From assembly GCF_020216065.1 (NCBI RefSeq), contig NZ_JAIWNA010000003.1, forward strand, positions 200,882-264,881: 64,000 nt of DNA. The letters run 5' to 3'. Within the stretch, counting starts at the first letter, position 1. Each line of letters begins with the position of its first letter. Both the position numbers and the translations under genes were made by a program. The notes under the pieces were generated by a model. The model did not search any database. It was not told the DNA's origin and saw only the letters and a program-made list of their open reading frames with translations. This stretch comes from Nocardia rosealba. Its GTDB lineage: Bacteria > Actinomycetota > Actinomycetes > Mycobacteriales > Mycobacteriaceae. Shown one piece after another: positions 56,452 to 64,000 of this stretch.

Positions 56452-57174
56452 GTGGCGCGCACCTCGCTCGGCAGGGCCGTTCCGACGACGGCGGGTCGTC
56501 GGCGAGTCGCGGCCTGTGCCGTGCTGATGGCGGGGGCGCTGACCGGGTGTGCCGAGGCGGTGAGCGGCATCCCGGTCGCCGAGAGCGCCACCTCGATGCA
56601 CCATGTCGAGGCCGCGCCCGCCGATCTGCTGCCCGTCCCGCACGAGTTCCCGGCCGCCTATCCGGCTGTCGTGCTCACGCCGCAGGCCGCCTCGGCCGCG
56701 GCGGAGGATCTGGACGGCGTCGGGATGGGTGCGACCGTTAGCCCGGTCGAATGCACGCCGCCGGAGTCCGAAGCCGGTGCCGAACCGCCCGCGGTGGCGG
56801 TGGGGACCGACGAGGTGAGCCGGGCCAGTCTCACCGTCGAACTGTCGCGGACCACCGAACTGCTCGCGCGGGTGCGTGACCGGTTGCGGGCCTGCGAACA
56901 GATCCGGGTGAGCCGGGCGGGAGCGGGGTCGACCGTCACCACCGAGGTCTCCGCGCACGTACCGGCCGGTGCCGACGAGGCGATGACCTTGCGGCGCAGC
57001 GTGATTCCGGACGTCGGTGGGGCGGGGCTGACGCAGACCATGTACACCTCGGTCGGGCGCGTCGGCGACATCAGGATCACCGTCACCTCGATGACCTTCG
57101 GTGCGGGCGAACCCGACAAAGCCGCCGTCGACGAGCTGTTCGCTACGGCCGTGCGCTCCGTACGCACGGGCTGA
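56452..57174 (+). CDS. DUF5642-like lipoprotein
   Basis: The protein of about 240 residues has an N-terminal Arg-rich start, hydrophobic stretch and lipobox ALTGC, so it is a secreted lipoprotein. The mature part is a mixed alpha/beta domain with VPVAESATSMHHVEAAPADLLPVPHEFP and a SPVECTPPESE/LRACEQI Cys pair that could form a disulfide. GTG 56452 with GAAGGG seven bases upstream is preferred; GTG at 56437 and 56446 are in frame. Role unknown; related mycobacterial lipoproteins (LpqN/LprG neighbours) bind hydrophobic ligands. Confidence 0.75.
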   Translation: MARTSLGRAVPTTAGRRRVAACAVLMAGALTGCAEAVSGIPVAESATSMHHVEAAPADLLPVPHEFPAAYPAVVLTPQAASAAAEDLDGVGMGATVSPVECTPPESEAGAEPPAVAVGTDEVSRASLTVELSRTTELLARVRDRLRACEQIRVSRAGAGSTVTTEVSAHVPAGADEAMTLRRSVIPDVGGAGLTQTMYTSVGRVGDIRITVTSMTFGAGEPDKAAVDELFATAVRSVRTG

Positions 57175-57322
57175 TCGGCCGCTACCACTCGGCACCGACA
57201 TTTCCGGTGCACCCGGACCCGCGCCTGCGGTGGTTGTGCACAGGTTCGCCGCTGTGCACAGGGCGGCGATAAGCCCAGGTCGCGCCATCGGTGCCGGGAC
57301 GGCGGGCGAGGACGCTCGAGCC

Positions 57323-58480
57323 ATGACACCTTCGACCAACCCGACCCGCCGGGCCACCCGCACAGGACCCTTTCCCCGGGCGCTCACCTGCGCAGAGACA
57401 GGCCCGGGTTACCGGGATCTGCCTACCCCTGCCGTCCGCGTCGACGAGCCCGGCGATCTCATCGCCGCGCTTCCGGCCATGCTCGGTTTCGTTCCGGAAC
57501 GCTCCCTCGTCGTCGCCGTACTGCACCCGCACCCCACGGCCGCCGCCGCGATCGACGCGGTGGTGCGTTTCGACCTCGACGCCGTCACCGATCCCGACCA
57601 CTACGAGCATTTCCTCGGCTGTCTCGGATCGATCTGCCTGCGCGAACAGGCCAGCGGGGTGTTCGCCGTCTTCATCGACGACCGGCAGCGATCCTTCTCG
57701 GCCACCGCCGCGCGCGCCGATGCGCTGCTCGCCGCGATCGGTGCGCAGGGGATCGAGGTGCGTGGGGCGTGGACGGTGCGTGCCGTCGTCGCGGGCGCGC
57801 GGTACCGCAGTCTGCTCGGAACCGGCGGCGGGCTGGTCGCCGACCCGGACTCCTCGATGGTCTCGCTGTCGCATGTGCTCGACGGCAGGCAGATACGGCG
57901 CTCCCGCGGCGAACTCACCGCGCTCGTGGAACCCGACGAACAGTTGTGCGCGCGGGTTCGGCGCAAGCTCGGACCGGCAGTCGCCCGCTACCGTGGCGGG
58001 CTGGCGACGGCCGAACGGGTGGGGGAGGGCGCGGTGTTTCAGCGTCGCGCGCTGGAGTGGGTGCTGTGGCAGATCGCCGACGCCACCTCGGGACTGCCAC
58101 GTGCCGATCGTGAATTCGCCAGGCTGGCTGCCACTTTGCGTGATCGGGCGGTTCGGGACGCGCTCTACGGGCTGGCCGTCACCGACCACGCCGAAGCCGC
58201 CGAAGGGTTGTGGGCACAGCTGGCCAGGGCCACCCCGGCGGGGGACCGCGCCGAGGCCGCCGCGTTGCTCGGCTTCAGTGCCTATGTGCGCGGCGACGGG
58301 CCGTTCGCGGGCATCGCGCTGGCCGCCGCCGTGGATGCCGACGGTGACCATCCGATGGCGGTACTGCTGGAAACGTCGCTGCAGTCGGGTCTTCGGCCCG
58401 AACGGTTGCGCACGCTGGCCGACTGCGGGCGCCAGATCGCCGCCGATCTCGGGGTCGACCTGGGGCCGGTGCGGCCGTGA
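57323..58480 (+). CDS. DUF4192 protein
   Basis: The 385-residue soluble protein carries the DUF4192 hallmark near residue 40: DEPGDLIAALPAMLGFVPERSLVVAVLHPHP, and DRQRSFSATAARADALLAAIGAQGI later. The rest is helical, ending in a TPR-like tail (LGFSAYVRGDGPFAGIALAAAV). Function unknown; the family is confined largely to actinobacteria. Its stop lies inside a perfect 11-bp-stem hairpin shared with galE. The 148 bp before it (57175-57322) show no gene. Confidence 0.85.
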   Translation: MTPSTNPTRRATRTGPFPRALTCAETGPGYRDLPTPAVRVDEPGDLIAALPAMLGFVPERSLVVAVLHPHPTAAAAIDAVVRFDLDAVTDPDHYEHFLGCLGSICLREQASGVFAVFIDDRQRSFSATAARADALLAAIGAQGIEVRGAWTVRAVVAGARYRSLLGTGGGLVADPDSSMVSLSHVLDGRQIRRSRGELTALVEPDEQLCARVRRKLGPAVARYRGGLATAERVGEGAVFQRRALEWVLWQIADATSGLPRADREFARLAATLRDRAVRDALYGLAVTDHAEAAEGLWAQLARATPAGDRAEAAALLGFSAYVRGDGPFAGIALAAAVDADGDHPMAVLLETSLQSGLRPERLRTLADCGRQIAADLGVDLGPVRP

Positions 58481-58494
58481 GCGGGCCGCACCGG
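58466..58494. terminator. Bidirectional hairpin between DUF4192 and galE
   Basis: CCGGTGCGGCC (58466-58476) pairs with GGCCGCACCGG (58484-58494), loop 7 bases. The stem covers the DUF4192 stop codon and lies 10 bp from the galE stop, serving both convergent genes. Confidence 0.75.
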
Positions 58495-58503
58495 TCGGCC
58501 GTG

Positions 58504-59484
58504 TCAGCGGGCGCTGTGCGCCTTGTCGCCGAGCGAACGCAGGAATTCCCAGGCGTCGGTGACGATCTCGTCGATGTCGTTGTGCTCGGGCGTCCAGCCC
58601 AGCTCGGCGATCGCCTTCTCGCTCGAGGCGATCAGGACGGCCGGGTCGCCCGCGCGGCGGGGCGCGTCGATGGCTTCGATGGGCAGACCGGTCACCCGCT
58701 CGCACGCCGAGATCACCTCGCGCACCGAGAACCCGGTGCCGGAACCGAGATTGAGAACGCGGTGACTGCCCGGCTGCGAGGACGACAGGGCGAGCAGATG
58801 CGCCTGGGCCAGATCACGGATGTGGATGTAGTCGCGCACACAGGTGCCGTCGGGTGTGGGCCAGTCGGTGCCGTACACCGAGATCGCCTTGCGATGACCG
58901 AGTGCCACCTGCAGCACGAGGGGGATCAAATGGGTTTCCACCACACGGTTTTCGCCGAGCCCGGCGTAGGCGCCGGCCACATTGAAGTAGCGCAGGCTCG
59001 TCGCGGCCAGCCCGTAGGCCACCGCGTAGGAGGTGATGGCGTGGTCGATCGCCAGCTTGCTCGCGCCGTAGGGGTTGGTCGGGCGGGTGGGCGAGTCCTC
59101 GGTGATCGGCACCTGTTCGGGCTCGCCGTAGACCGCCGCCGTCGAGGAGAACACCAGGCGCCCGGCGCCGGTCTCGCGCATCGCGTCGAGCAGGGTCAGC
59201 GTCTTGGCCACGTTGCCGTGCCAGTACTTGGCCGGCTGCTCCACCGACTCGCCCACCAGCGACTGGGCCGCGAAATGCAGGACACCGTCGAAGGATTCGG
59301 CACGCAGCAGAGCCGGGGCGGCCTCGGCGATATCGCCTTCGACGAATCGCGCGCCCGCCGGGACACCGTCGGCGTTACCGGTCGACAGGTCGTCGACGAC
59401 GACCACCTCGTTGCCCTGCTCGAGCAACACCGCGGCGCACACGCCGCCCACATAGCCGGCGCCGCCGGTGACCAGAAGTTTCAC
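58504..59484 (-). CDS. galE: UDP-glucose 4-epimerase GalE
   Basis: The 326-residue extended SDR has TGGAGYVGG for NAD, catalytic S-T in [12 protein letters not shown]-x-x-x-K in YGASKLAID, and the sugar-site region [12 protein letters not shown]. It interconverts UDP-glucose and UDP-galactose, needed for arabinogalactan. It lies 3 bp after ideR on the same strand, as in Corynebacterium dtxR-galE. Confidence 0.95.
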   Translation of the reverse strand: MKLLVTGGAGYVGGVCAAVLLEQGNEVVVVDDLSTGNADGVPAGARFVEGDIAEAAPALLRAESFDGVLHFAAQSLVGESVEQPAKYWHGNVAKTLTLLDAMRETGAGRLVFSSTAAVYGEPEQVPITEDSPTRPTNPYGASKLAIDHAITSYAVAYGLAATSLRYFNVAGAYAGLGENRVVETHLIPLVLQVALGHRKAISVYGTDWPTPDGTCVRDYIHIRDLAQAHLLALSSSQPGSHRVLNLGSGTGFSVREVISACERVTGLPIEAIDAPRRAGDPAVLIASSEKAIAELGWTPEHNDIDEIVTDAWEFLRSLGDKAHSAR

Positions 59485-59487
59485 GAA

Positions 59488-60174
59488 TCAGACCAGCCTC
59501 ACCTGGACGGCGTGCGCCATCTCCTCGGACAATTCGAAACCGTGGTGCCCCGGCACCGTGATCAGCACCGCACCCGGCTTGGTCTCCACGGTGACGCGTG
59601 CGTCGGGAACGACACCGGCCTCCCGCAACCGGCCGATGACCTCGGGGTCGGTCTGGATGTGCTCGGCCAGCCTGCGCACGACCACCGCGTGCAGCGCGCC
59701 GTTGGGCAGGTCCGAGAGGCGGATCAGCTTCTCCTCCACCGGCGGCGGGTCGGCGAGGCCGAGTTCGTCGAGGCCGGGGATGGGGTTGCCGTAGGGCGAG
59801 GTGGTCGGATGGTTGAGCACCTCGATCAGGCGCCGCTCCACCTCTTCGCTCATCACGTGCTCCCAGCGACACGCCTCGGCGTGCACGTTCTGCCAGTCCA
59901 GCCCGATGATGTCGACCAGCAACCGCTCGGCGAGCCGGTGCTTGCGCATCACCGCGACCGCCATCGAGCGGCCCTTGTCGGTCAGCTCGAGATGGCGGTC
60001 ACCCGCGACGAGCAGCAGGCCGTCGCGTTCCATCCGCGCGACAGTCTGGCTCACCGTCGGACCACTCTGCTCGAGCCGCTCGGCGATTCGTGCCCGCAAG
60101 GGCACCACGCCCTCTTCCTCGAGGTCGTAGATGGTACGGAGGTACATCTCCGTGGTGTCGACCAGATCTTTCAC
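59488..60174 (-). CDS. ideR: Iron-dependent repressor IdeR/DtxR
   Basis: The 228-residue regulator starts MKDLVDTTEMYLRTIYDLEEEG and has the DtxR winged helix (RIAERLEQSGPTVSQTVARMERDGLL), metal ligands in VMRKHRLAERLLVDIIGLDWQNVHAEACRWEHVMSEEVE (Cys102-type site, His, Glu) and a C-terminal SH3-like domain. It represses siderophore and iron-uptake genes with Fe(II). No IdeR box was seen in this window. Confidence 0.95.
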   Translation of the reverse strand: MKDLVDTTEMYLRTIYDLEEEGVVPLRARIAERLEQSGPTVSQTVARMERDGLLLVAGDRHLELTDKGRSMAVAVMRKHRLAERLLVDIIGLDWQNVHAEACRWEHVMSEEVERRLIEVLNHPTTSPYGNPIPGLDELGLADPPPVEEKLIRLSDLPNGALHAVVVRRLAEHIQTDPEVIGRLREAGVVPDARVTVETKPGAVLITVPGHHGFELSEEMAHAVQVRLV

Positions 60175-60215
60175 CTGATAACCCCTTCGTCGGCACGATT
60201 CTACCCACGGGCGAA

Positions 60216-60240
60216 CGCCGGTCCGTGCGCTGGACCGGCG
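60216..60240. promoter_or_regulatory. Hairpin-capable repeat between ideR and acuC
   Basis: CGCCGGTCC (60216-60224) pairs with GGACCGGCG (60232-60240) across a 7-base loop. It lies in the middle of the 129-bp divergent gap, so it is either an operator or a leader hairpin of one of the two transcripts. Confidence 0.45.
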
Positions 60241-60303
60241 GCCCTATTTCTACTGCATGTCAACGTCTCACGGGGCCCGCTGCTTCCGGCTAGCGTGGCG
60301 AGC

Positions 60304-61545
60304 ATGGTCACTGTGCCACCGAGCCGAGCACCGGGAACTCTCGTATGGACCGAGCGATTCCTCGGCTACACCTGGAGCCCCGAACATCCGATGAAACCGG
60401 CGCGCCTGCGGTTCACCATGTCGCTGGCCGAAAGTCTCGGTCTGCTCGACGGTATCGAACCGCTCGCCCCCGCCGAGGCTACCCAGGGCGAGTTGATGCG
60501 GGTGCACAGCAGCGCCTATATCCAGGCGGTTCGCCGAGCCGGTGCGGGACCCGCCACCCCGGAGGACACCCTCTACGGCCTGGGAACCGCCGACAACCCG
60601 GTCTTCCCGCACATGCACGAGGCGGCGTCGGTGATCGTCGGCGGCACGCTGGCCGCGGCGCGGGAGATCGCGGCCGGGCGTACCCGGCGCGCGGTGAGCA
60701 TCGGTGGCGGCATGCACCACGCCATGCCGGATTCGGCGGCGGGGTTCTGCATCTACAACGACGCCGCGATCGCGATCTCCTGGTTGCTGGACAACGGATT
60801 CGACCGGATCGCGTATGTGGATGTCGATGTCCATCACGGCGACGGTGTGCAGCGCGCCTTCTATGCCGATCCACGGGTGCTCACGGTGTCGCTGCACCAG
60901 CATCCGGCCACGTTGTGGCCCAATACCGGATGGCCGGAGGAGACCGGGCTCGGCAGCGCCGAGGGCACCTCGATCAACCTGCCGTTGCTGCCCGGCACCC
61001 GGGACGCGCAGTGGCTGCGCGGTTTTCACGCGGTGGTGCCCGGTGCGATCGCCGCGTTCCGGCCGCAGATCATCGTCAGCCAGTGCGGGGTGGACACCCA
61101 CCGCGAGGACCCGCTCGCCGATCTGGAACTGACCGTCGACGGTCAGCGCGCGGCCTTCCTCGCCATGCGCGAGCTGGCCGACCGCCACGCCGAGGGCAGA
61201 TGGCTCGCGCTCGGTGGCGGCGGTTACGGGGTGGTGCGAGTGGTGCCACGGGCGTGGACCCACCTGCTCGCGGCCGCGCTGGATCGTCCGTTGGCGCCGG
61301 ACACCCCGATTCCCGAGAGCTGGCGCGAGCAGGTACGCGCGTCGGCGCCGCGGATCACCCCGCCGACGACGATGAGCGACGGTGGCGACCCGACCTACCG
61401 CCCGTGGGACGGGCCGGGCGGCACCCCCGAGATCGGCGACGCCGACGAGGTCCGGGCTCAGCGCGCGGTCGACACCGCCATCTCGGCCACCCGACGGGCC
61501 AGTTTCTCGCTGCTCGGTCTCGACCCGGAGGATCCCCGTGACTGA
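60304..61545 (+). CDS. acuC: Acetoin utilisation-type deacetylase AcuC
   Basis: The 413-residue histone-deacetylase-fold enzyme has the zinc/active-site signature GGGMHHAMPDSAAGFCIYNDAAIAI, DVDVHHGDGVQ, SLHQHPATLWPNTG and a C-terminal VSQCGVDTHREDPL. In Bacillus AcuC removes acetyl groups from acetyl-CoA synthetase. Here it overlaps by 8 bp with a GNAT-acyl-CoA synthetase gene, a probable protein acetyltransferase. ATG 60304 is the start. A 1022-residue frame reaching back to 58477 is an antisense artefact. Confidence 0.92.
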   Translation: MVTVPPSRAPGTLVWTERFLGYTWSPEHPMKPARLRFTMSLAESLGLLDGIEPLAPAEATQGELMRVHSSAYIQAVRRAGAGPATPEDTLYGLGTADNPVFPHMHEAASVIVGGTLAAAREIAAGRTRRAVSIGGGMHHAMPDSAAGFCIYNDAAIAISWLLDNGFDRIAYVDVDVHHGDGVQRAFYADPRVLTVSLHQHPATLWPNTGWPEETGLGSAEGTSINLPLLPGTRDAQWLRGFHAVVPGAIAAFRPQIIVSQCGVDTHREDPLADLELTVDGQRAAFLAMRELADRHAEGRWLALGGGGYGVVRVVPRAWTHLLAAALDRPLAPDTPIPESWREQVRASAPRITPPTTMSDGGDPTYRPWDGPGGTPEIGDADEVRAQRAVDTAISATRRASFSLLGLDPEDPRD

Positions 61546-64000
61546 ACCACTGCTGCCCGACACTCCCGATACGCCCGCGAACCCGCCCGAGCCGCCGCCG
61601 CAGTTGTTCGGCGATGTGCTGGCGGCCGACGGCGGGGTGGTGCGGATCCGCCCGATCGTGCCCGCCGATGCCGACGCGCTGGCGGATTTCCACGCCCGGC
61701 TCTCGGACCGCACCCGCTACCTGCGCTATTTCGGTCCCTACCCGAGAATCTCGCCCAAGGACATGTACCGCACCACCCATGTCGACTATCACGACCGGGT
61801 GGGGTTGGTCGCGGTGCTCGGTACCGCGATCATCGCGGTGGCCCGCTACGAACTGCTCGACCGACCGGGGCCGCGCGCGGCCGAGGTGGCGTTCGTCGTC
61901 GCCGACGAACACCAGGGGCGCGGACTCGGGTCGATCCTGCTCGAGCATCTCGCTGGTGCCGCCGCCGAGAACGAGGTGGAAACGTTCACCGCGGAGGTGC
62001 TGGCCGAGAACGAGGCCATGATCACGGTGTTCCGTGACGCCGGCTACCAGTTGCAGCGCAGCCGCGACGGCTCCGAGGTGCACCTGGAGTTCGCGATCGA
62101 CCCCACCGAGGCCCTGCGCACCGTTCGGGATGCCCGGGAGGCGGCGTCGGAGGCGCGCAGCGTCGGCAATCTGCTCGCACCCGGTTCGGTGGCGGTGATC
62201 GGCGCGTCGCCGGAGAGCACACGGGTCGGTGGCGCCGTGCTGGCCAATCTGCTCGCGGGTGGATTCGCCGGCCCGGTGTTTCCGGTGAATCCGCATCGCC
62301 GGTCGGTGCGCGGGGTGCGCGCCTACGCCACCGTCCGCGAGATTCCCGACGAGGTCGACCTCGCCGTCGTCGCGGTGCCGCCCGCCGCGATCGGACCGGT
62401 GCTCGACGACTGCATGGCCAAGGGCGTCAAAGGCTTGATCGTGCTCACCGCCGGTTTCGGGGAGACCGGGCCCGCGGGGTTGGCCGCCGAACAGGACCTG
62501 GTCGCCGCCGCCCGGGGGCACGGGATGCGGGTGGTCGGACCGAGCGCGCTCGGCATCGCCAACACCGACCCGGCCGTGGGGCTCAATGCCACCCTCGCCC
62601 CGGTACTGCCGCAGCGTGGGCGAATCGGGTTCTTCTGTCAGTCCGGGCCGCTCGGCGCCGCGATTCTCGCCGAGGCCGCCACCCGCAATCTCGGCGTGTC
62701 GACATTCGTGTCGGCGGGCAACCGGGCCGATGTGTCGGGCAACGACCTGCTGCAGTACTGGGACACCGCCGCCGACACCGAGGTGATCCTGCTCTACCTG
62801 GAGAGTTTCGGTAATCCGCGCAAGTTCTCCCGGCTCGCGCGGCGGGTGGCGCGCGGCAAACCGATCGTGGCCGTGAGCAGTGGCCGGCTGGCCGCCGGCG
62901 CCGATATGGATCGCACAGTGGTGCGTGACCTGTTCGCCCAGGCCGGGATCATCCAGGTGGACTCCATCTCCGAATTGTTCGACTGTGCCGCCCTGCTGGC
63001 GTGTCAGCCGTTGCCGCGCGGACCACGGGTAGCGGTGGTCGGCAACAGCGCTGCCCTGAACTGGCTGGCCATCGACGCGGCCACCAGCGAAGGCCTACGT
63101 ATCCACCGCCCGCCCACAGCCGTCGACCGTGGCCCCGGAGCCCGGCCCACCGAACGCGGACCGGGCGGTCCGGAAAGCGACGTCGGGGGTGTGGCGGCTG
63201 ACGGGCCGGTGGATCTCGGACCGGAAGCGACCCCTGCCGATTTCCGGGAGGCTGTGCTCGCGGCTCTGCGCAGTGCGGAAGTCGATGCGGTGATCGTGGT
63301 TGTCGCGCCGCCGGTGCCGGTGCATATGGGTGGGTTCGCGGATGCGTTGCGTGCGGCTGCGGCCGCCGCACCCGACCGGGACAAACCGGTGCTCACCACC
63401 TTTGTGGCGGAATCCGGAATTCCTGATCTGCTCGCTGTGCGGTCGACCGGTGGCGCGCCTGGGCGCGGGTCCATCCCGTCGTATCCCGATCCGGAACGTG
63501 CCGCCCGTGCGCTGGCCAGGGTCGATCGCTACGCGCGCTGGCGGGATCGGCCCGTCTCGCCGGTCGTTCGTCCTCCCGGGATCGACACCGCCGCGGCGAC
63601 GGGGATGGTGGAGCAGTGGTCGGCCGGGTCGTCGGGGCGGTGGCTCACCGATGACGAGGCGGTGCGGCTGCTCGAGTGCTACGGCATCGCCATCGTCGAC
63701 TTCCGGGCGGTGCGTGACGCGGAGCAGGCGGTGGCCGCAGCCGAGGAACTGGGCTACCCGGTCGCCGCGAAGGCCACCGGTGAGCTGTGGCGGCGCAGAC
63801 CGGATCTGATCGGGGTCCGGTTGGATCTGTGGGGGCCCGACGCGGTCCGTCAGGCGTACTCCGATCTTGTTGCGATATGTGGCGATCCCCTGCTGCACGT
63901 GCAGAAGATGGCGACCAAGGGCGTCGGGTGCGTGCTGAGCGTCACCGACGACCCGTCGTTCGGTTCGGTCATCGAGTTCGGCCTGTCCGGCATGATCATG
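61538..64000 (+). CDS. GNAT / NDP-forming acyl-CoA synthetase fusion, 3' end outside window
   Basis: At least 821 codons from GTG 61538, open to the window edge. Residues about 35-185 are a GNAT domain (VRIRPIVPADADALADFHARLSDRTRYLRYFG; ADEHQGRGLGSILLEHL, the acetyl-CoA loop). Residues about 205-680 are the CoA-binding and ligase domains of NDP-forming acyl-CoA synthetases (VAVIGASPESTRVGGAVLANLL, PAGLAAEQDL, VGPSALGIANTD, FCQSGPLGAA). An ATP-grasp domain starts near 700 (LTDDEAVRLLECYGI). This is the domain set of PatZ/Pat-type lysine acetyltransferases, with GNAT at the N-terminus. Target probably AcsA. Confidence 0.9.
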   Translation, partial: MTEPLLPDTPDTPANPPEPPPQLFGDVLAADGGVVRIRPIVPADADALADFHARLSDRTRYLRYFGPYPRISPKDMYRTTHVDYHDRVGLVAVLGTAIIAVARYELLDRPGPRAAEVAFVVADEHQGRGLGSILLEHLAGAAAENEVETFTAEVLAENEAMITVFRDAGYQLQRSRDGSEVHLEFAIDPTEALRTVRDAREAASEARSVGNLLAPGSVAVIGASPESTRVGGAVLANLLAGGFAGPVFPVNPHRRSVRGVRAYATVREIPDEVDLAVVAVPPAAIGPVLDDCMAKGVKGLIVLTAGFGETGPAGLAAEQDLVAAARGHGMRVVGPSALGIANTDPAVGLNATLAPVLPQRGRIGFFCQSGPLGAAILAEAATRNLGVSTFVSAGNRADVSGNDLLQYWDTAADTEVILLYLESFGNPRKFSRLARRVARGKPIVAVSSGRLAAGADMDRTVVRDLFAQAGIIQVDSISELFDCAALLACQPLPRGPRVAVVGNSAALNWLAIDAATSEGLRIHRPPTAVDRGPGARPTERGPGGPESDVGGVAADGPVDLGPEATPADFREAVLAALRSAEVDAVIVVVAPPVPVHMGGFADALRAAAAAAPDRDKPVLTTFVAESGIPDLLAVRSTGGAPGRGSIPSYPDPERAARALARVDRYARWRDRPVSPVVRPPGIDTAAATGMVEQWSAGSSGRWLTDDEAVRLLECYGIAIVDFRAVRDAEQAVAAAEELGYPVAAKATGELWRRRPDLIGVRLDLWGPDAVRQAYSDLVAICGDPLLHVQKMATKGVGCVLSVTDDPSFGSVIEFGLSGMIM

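Noticed and set aside
52650..56741. Plus-strand frame of 1363 codons across the helicase and PAC2 genes
   Set aside because: Antisense shadow of two genes with clear family motifs; composition rich in Leu/Gly/Arg with no domain.
58477..60300. Apparent N-terminal extension of AcuC by about 600 codons
   Set aside because: It lies opposite galE and ideR; the deacetylase domain begins right after ATG 60304.

Overview
The window is high-GC DNA (roughly two thirds G+C by eye, strong G/C third-position bias, many GTG/TTG starts, tightly overlapping genes). Gene content and order point to a mycolic-acid actinomycete of the Nocardia/Rhodococcus type. The backbone follows the M. tuberculosis run Rv2739c-Rv2738c-recA-recX ... 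miaB-Rv2732c-Rv2731-Rv2728c-miaA-dapF-hflX ... lexA-Rv2719c-nrdR ... Rv2714-ideR. The recX / gluABCD / miaB, lexA / nrdR / hrpA, bioYMN and dtxR-galE neighbourhoods resemble Corynebacterium. These comparisons come from memory of those genomes; no search was run. I saw no tRNA, rRNA, CRISPR array, insertion sequence or prophage.

Layout. 1-1.9 kb: end of a PIG-L deacetylase, a glycosyltransferase and a DUF3046 gene. 1.9-5.6 kb: an accessory block inserted between DUF3046 and recA, holding a TPR-kinase fusion, a CGNR zinc-finger regulator, and a VOC / PNPOx-like / NTF2-like operon with a repeated operator motif. 5.6-8.4 kb: recA with a double DNA-damage promoter, and a very long recX whose C-terminal module has been duplicated and then decays downstream. 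8.4-12.1 kb: a four-gene osmoprotectant ABC importer. 12.2-16.5 kb: a 3-hydroxyacyl-CoA dehydrogenase, then gluABCD on the minus strand with a strong hairpin between gluB and gluC. 16.6-25.8 kb: tRNA modification and cell-wall genes (miaB, a membrane protein, DUF349, a dioxygenase-like protein, miaA, a SPOUT methyltransferase, dapF, hflX). 25.8-31 kb: acyltransferase, pirin, lexA with a divergent SOS gene, a secreted protein, nrdR. 31-41.5 kb: hrpA, a Pr6Pr membrane protein, a class III aminotransferase, a MoxR / metallopeptidase-VWA pair, GNAT, DUF5134. 41.5-43.2 kb: an ECF-sigma-like protein split by a hexapeptide-repeat insert of about 265 residues. 43.2-46.2 kb: PhzF, ahpD, ahpC and divergent oxyR. 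46.2-48.1 kb: the biotin ECF transporter bioYMN with a BioQ-type operator. 48.2-49.6 kb: a TetR-SDR pair sharing an operator. 50.3-52.7 kb: a polyamine operon with an ornithine decarboxylase-like enzyme and a SpeD-SpeE fusion. 52.8-60.2 kb: DUF3516 helicase, PAC2 protein, lipoprotein, DUF4192, galE and ideR. 60.3 kb to the end: an AcuC deacetylase translationally coupled to a GNAT / NDP-forming acyl-CoA synthetase fusion that runs off the window.

Working themes: DNA damage (recA, recX, lexA, the Rv2719c-like gene, with SOS boxes at recA, lexA and the divergent gene), peroxide defence (oxyR/ahpCD), substrate uptake (osmolytes, glutamate, biotin), and reversible protein acetylation. The least conventional loci are the repeat-bearing sigma-like protein, the TPR-APH kinase, the recX module array and the ODC / SpeD-SpeE operon.
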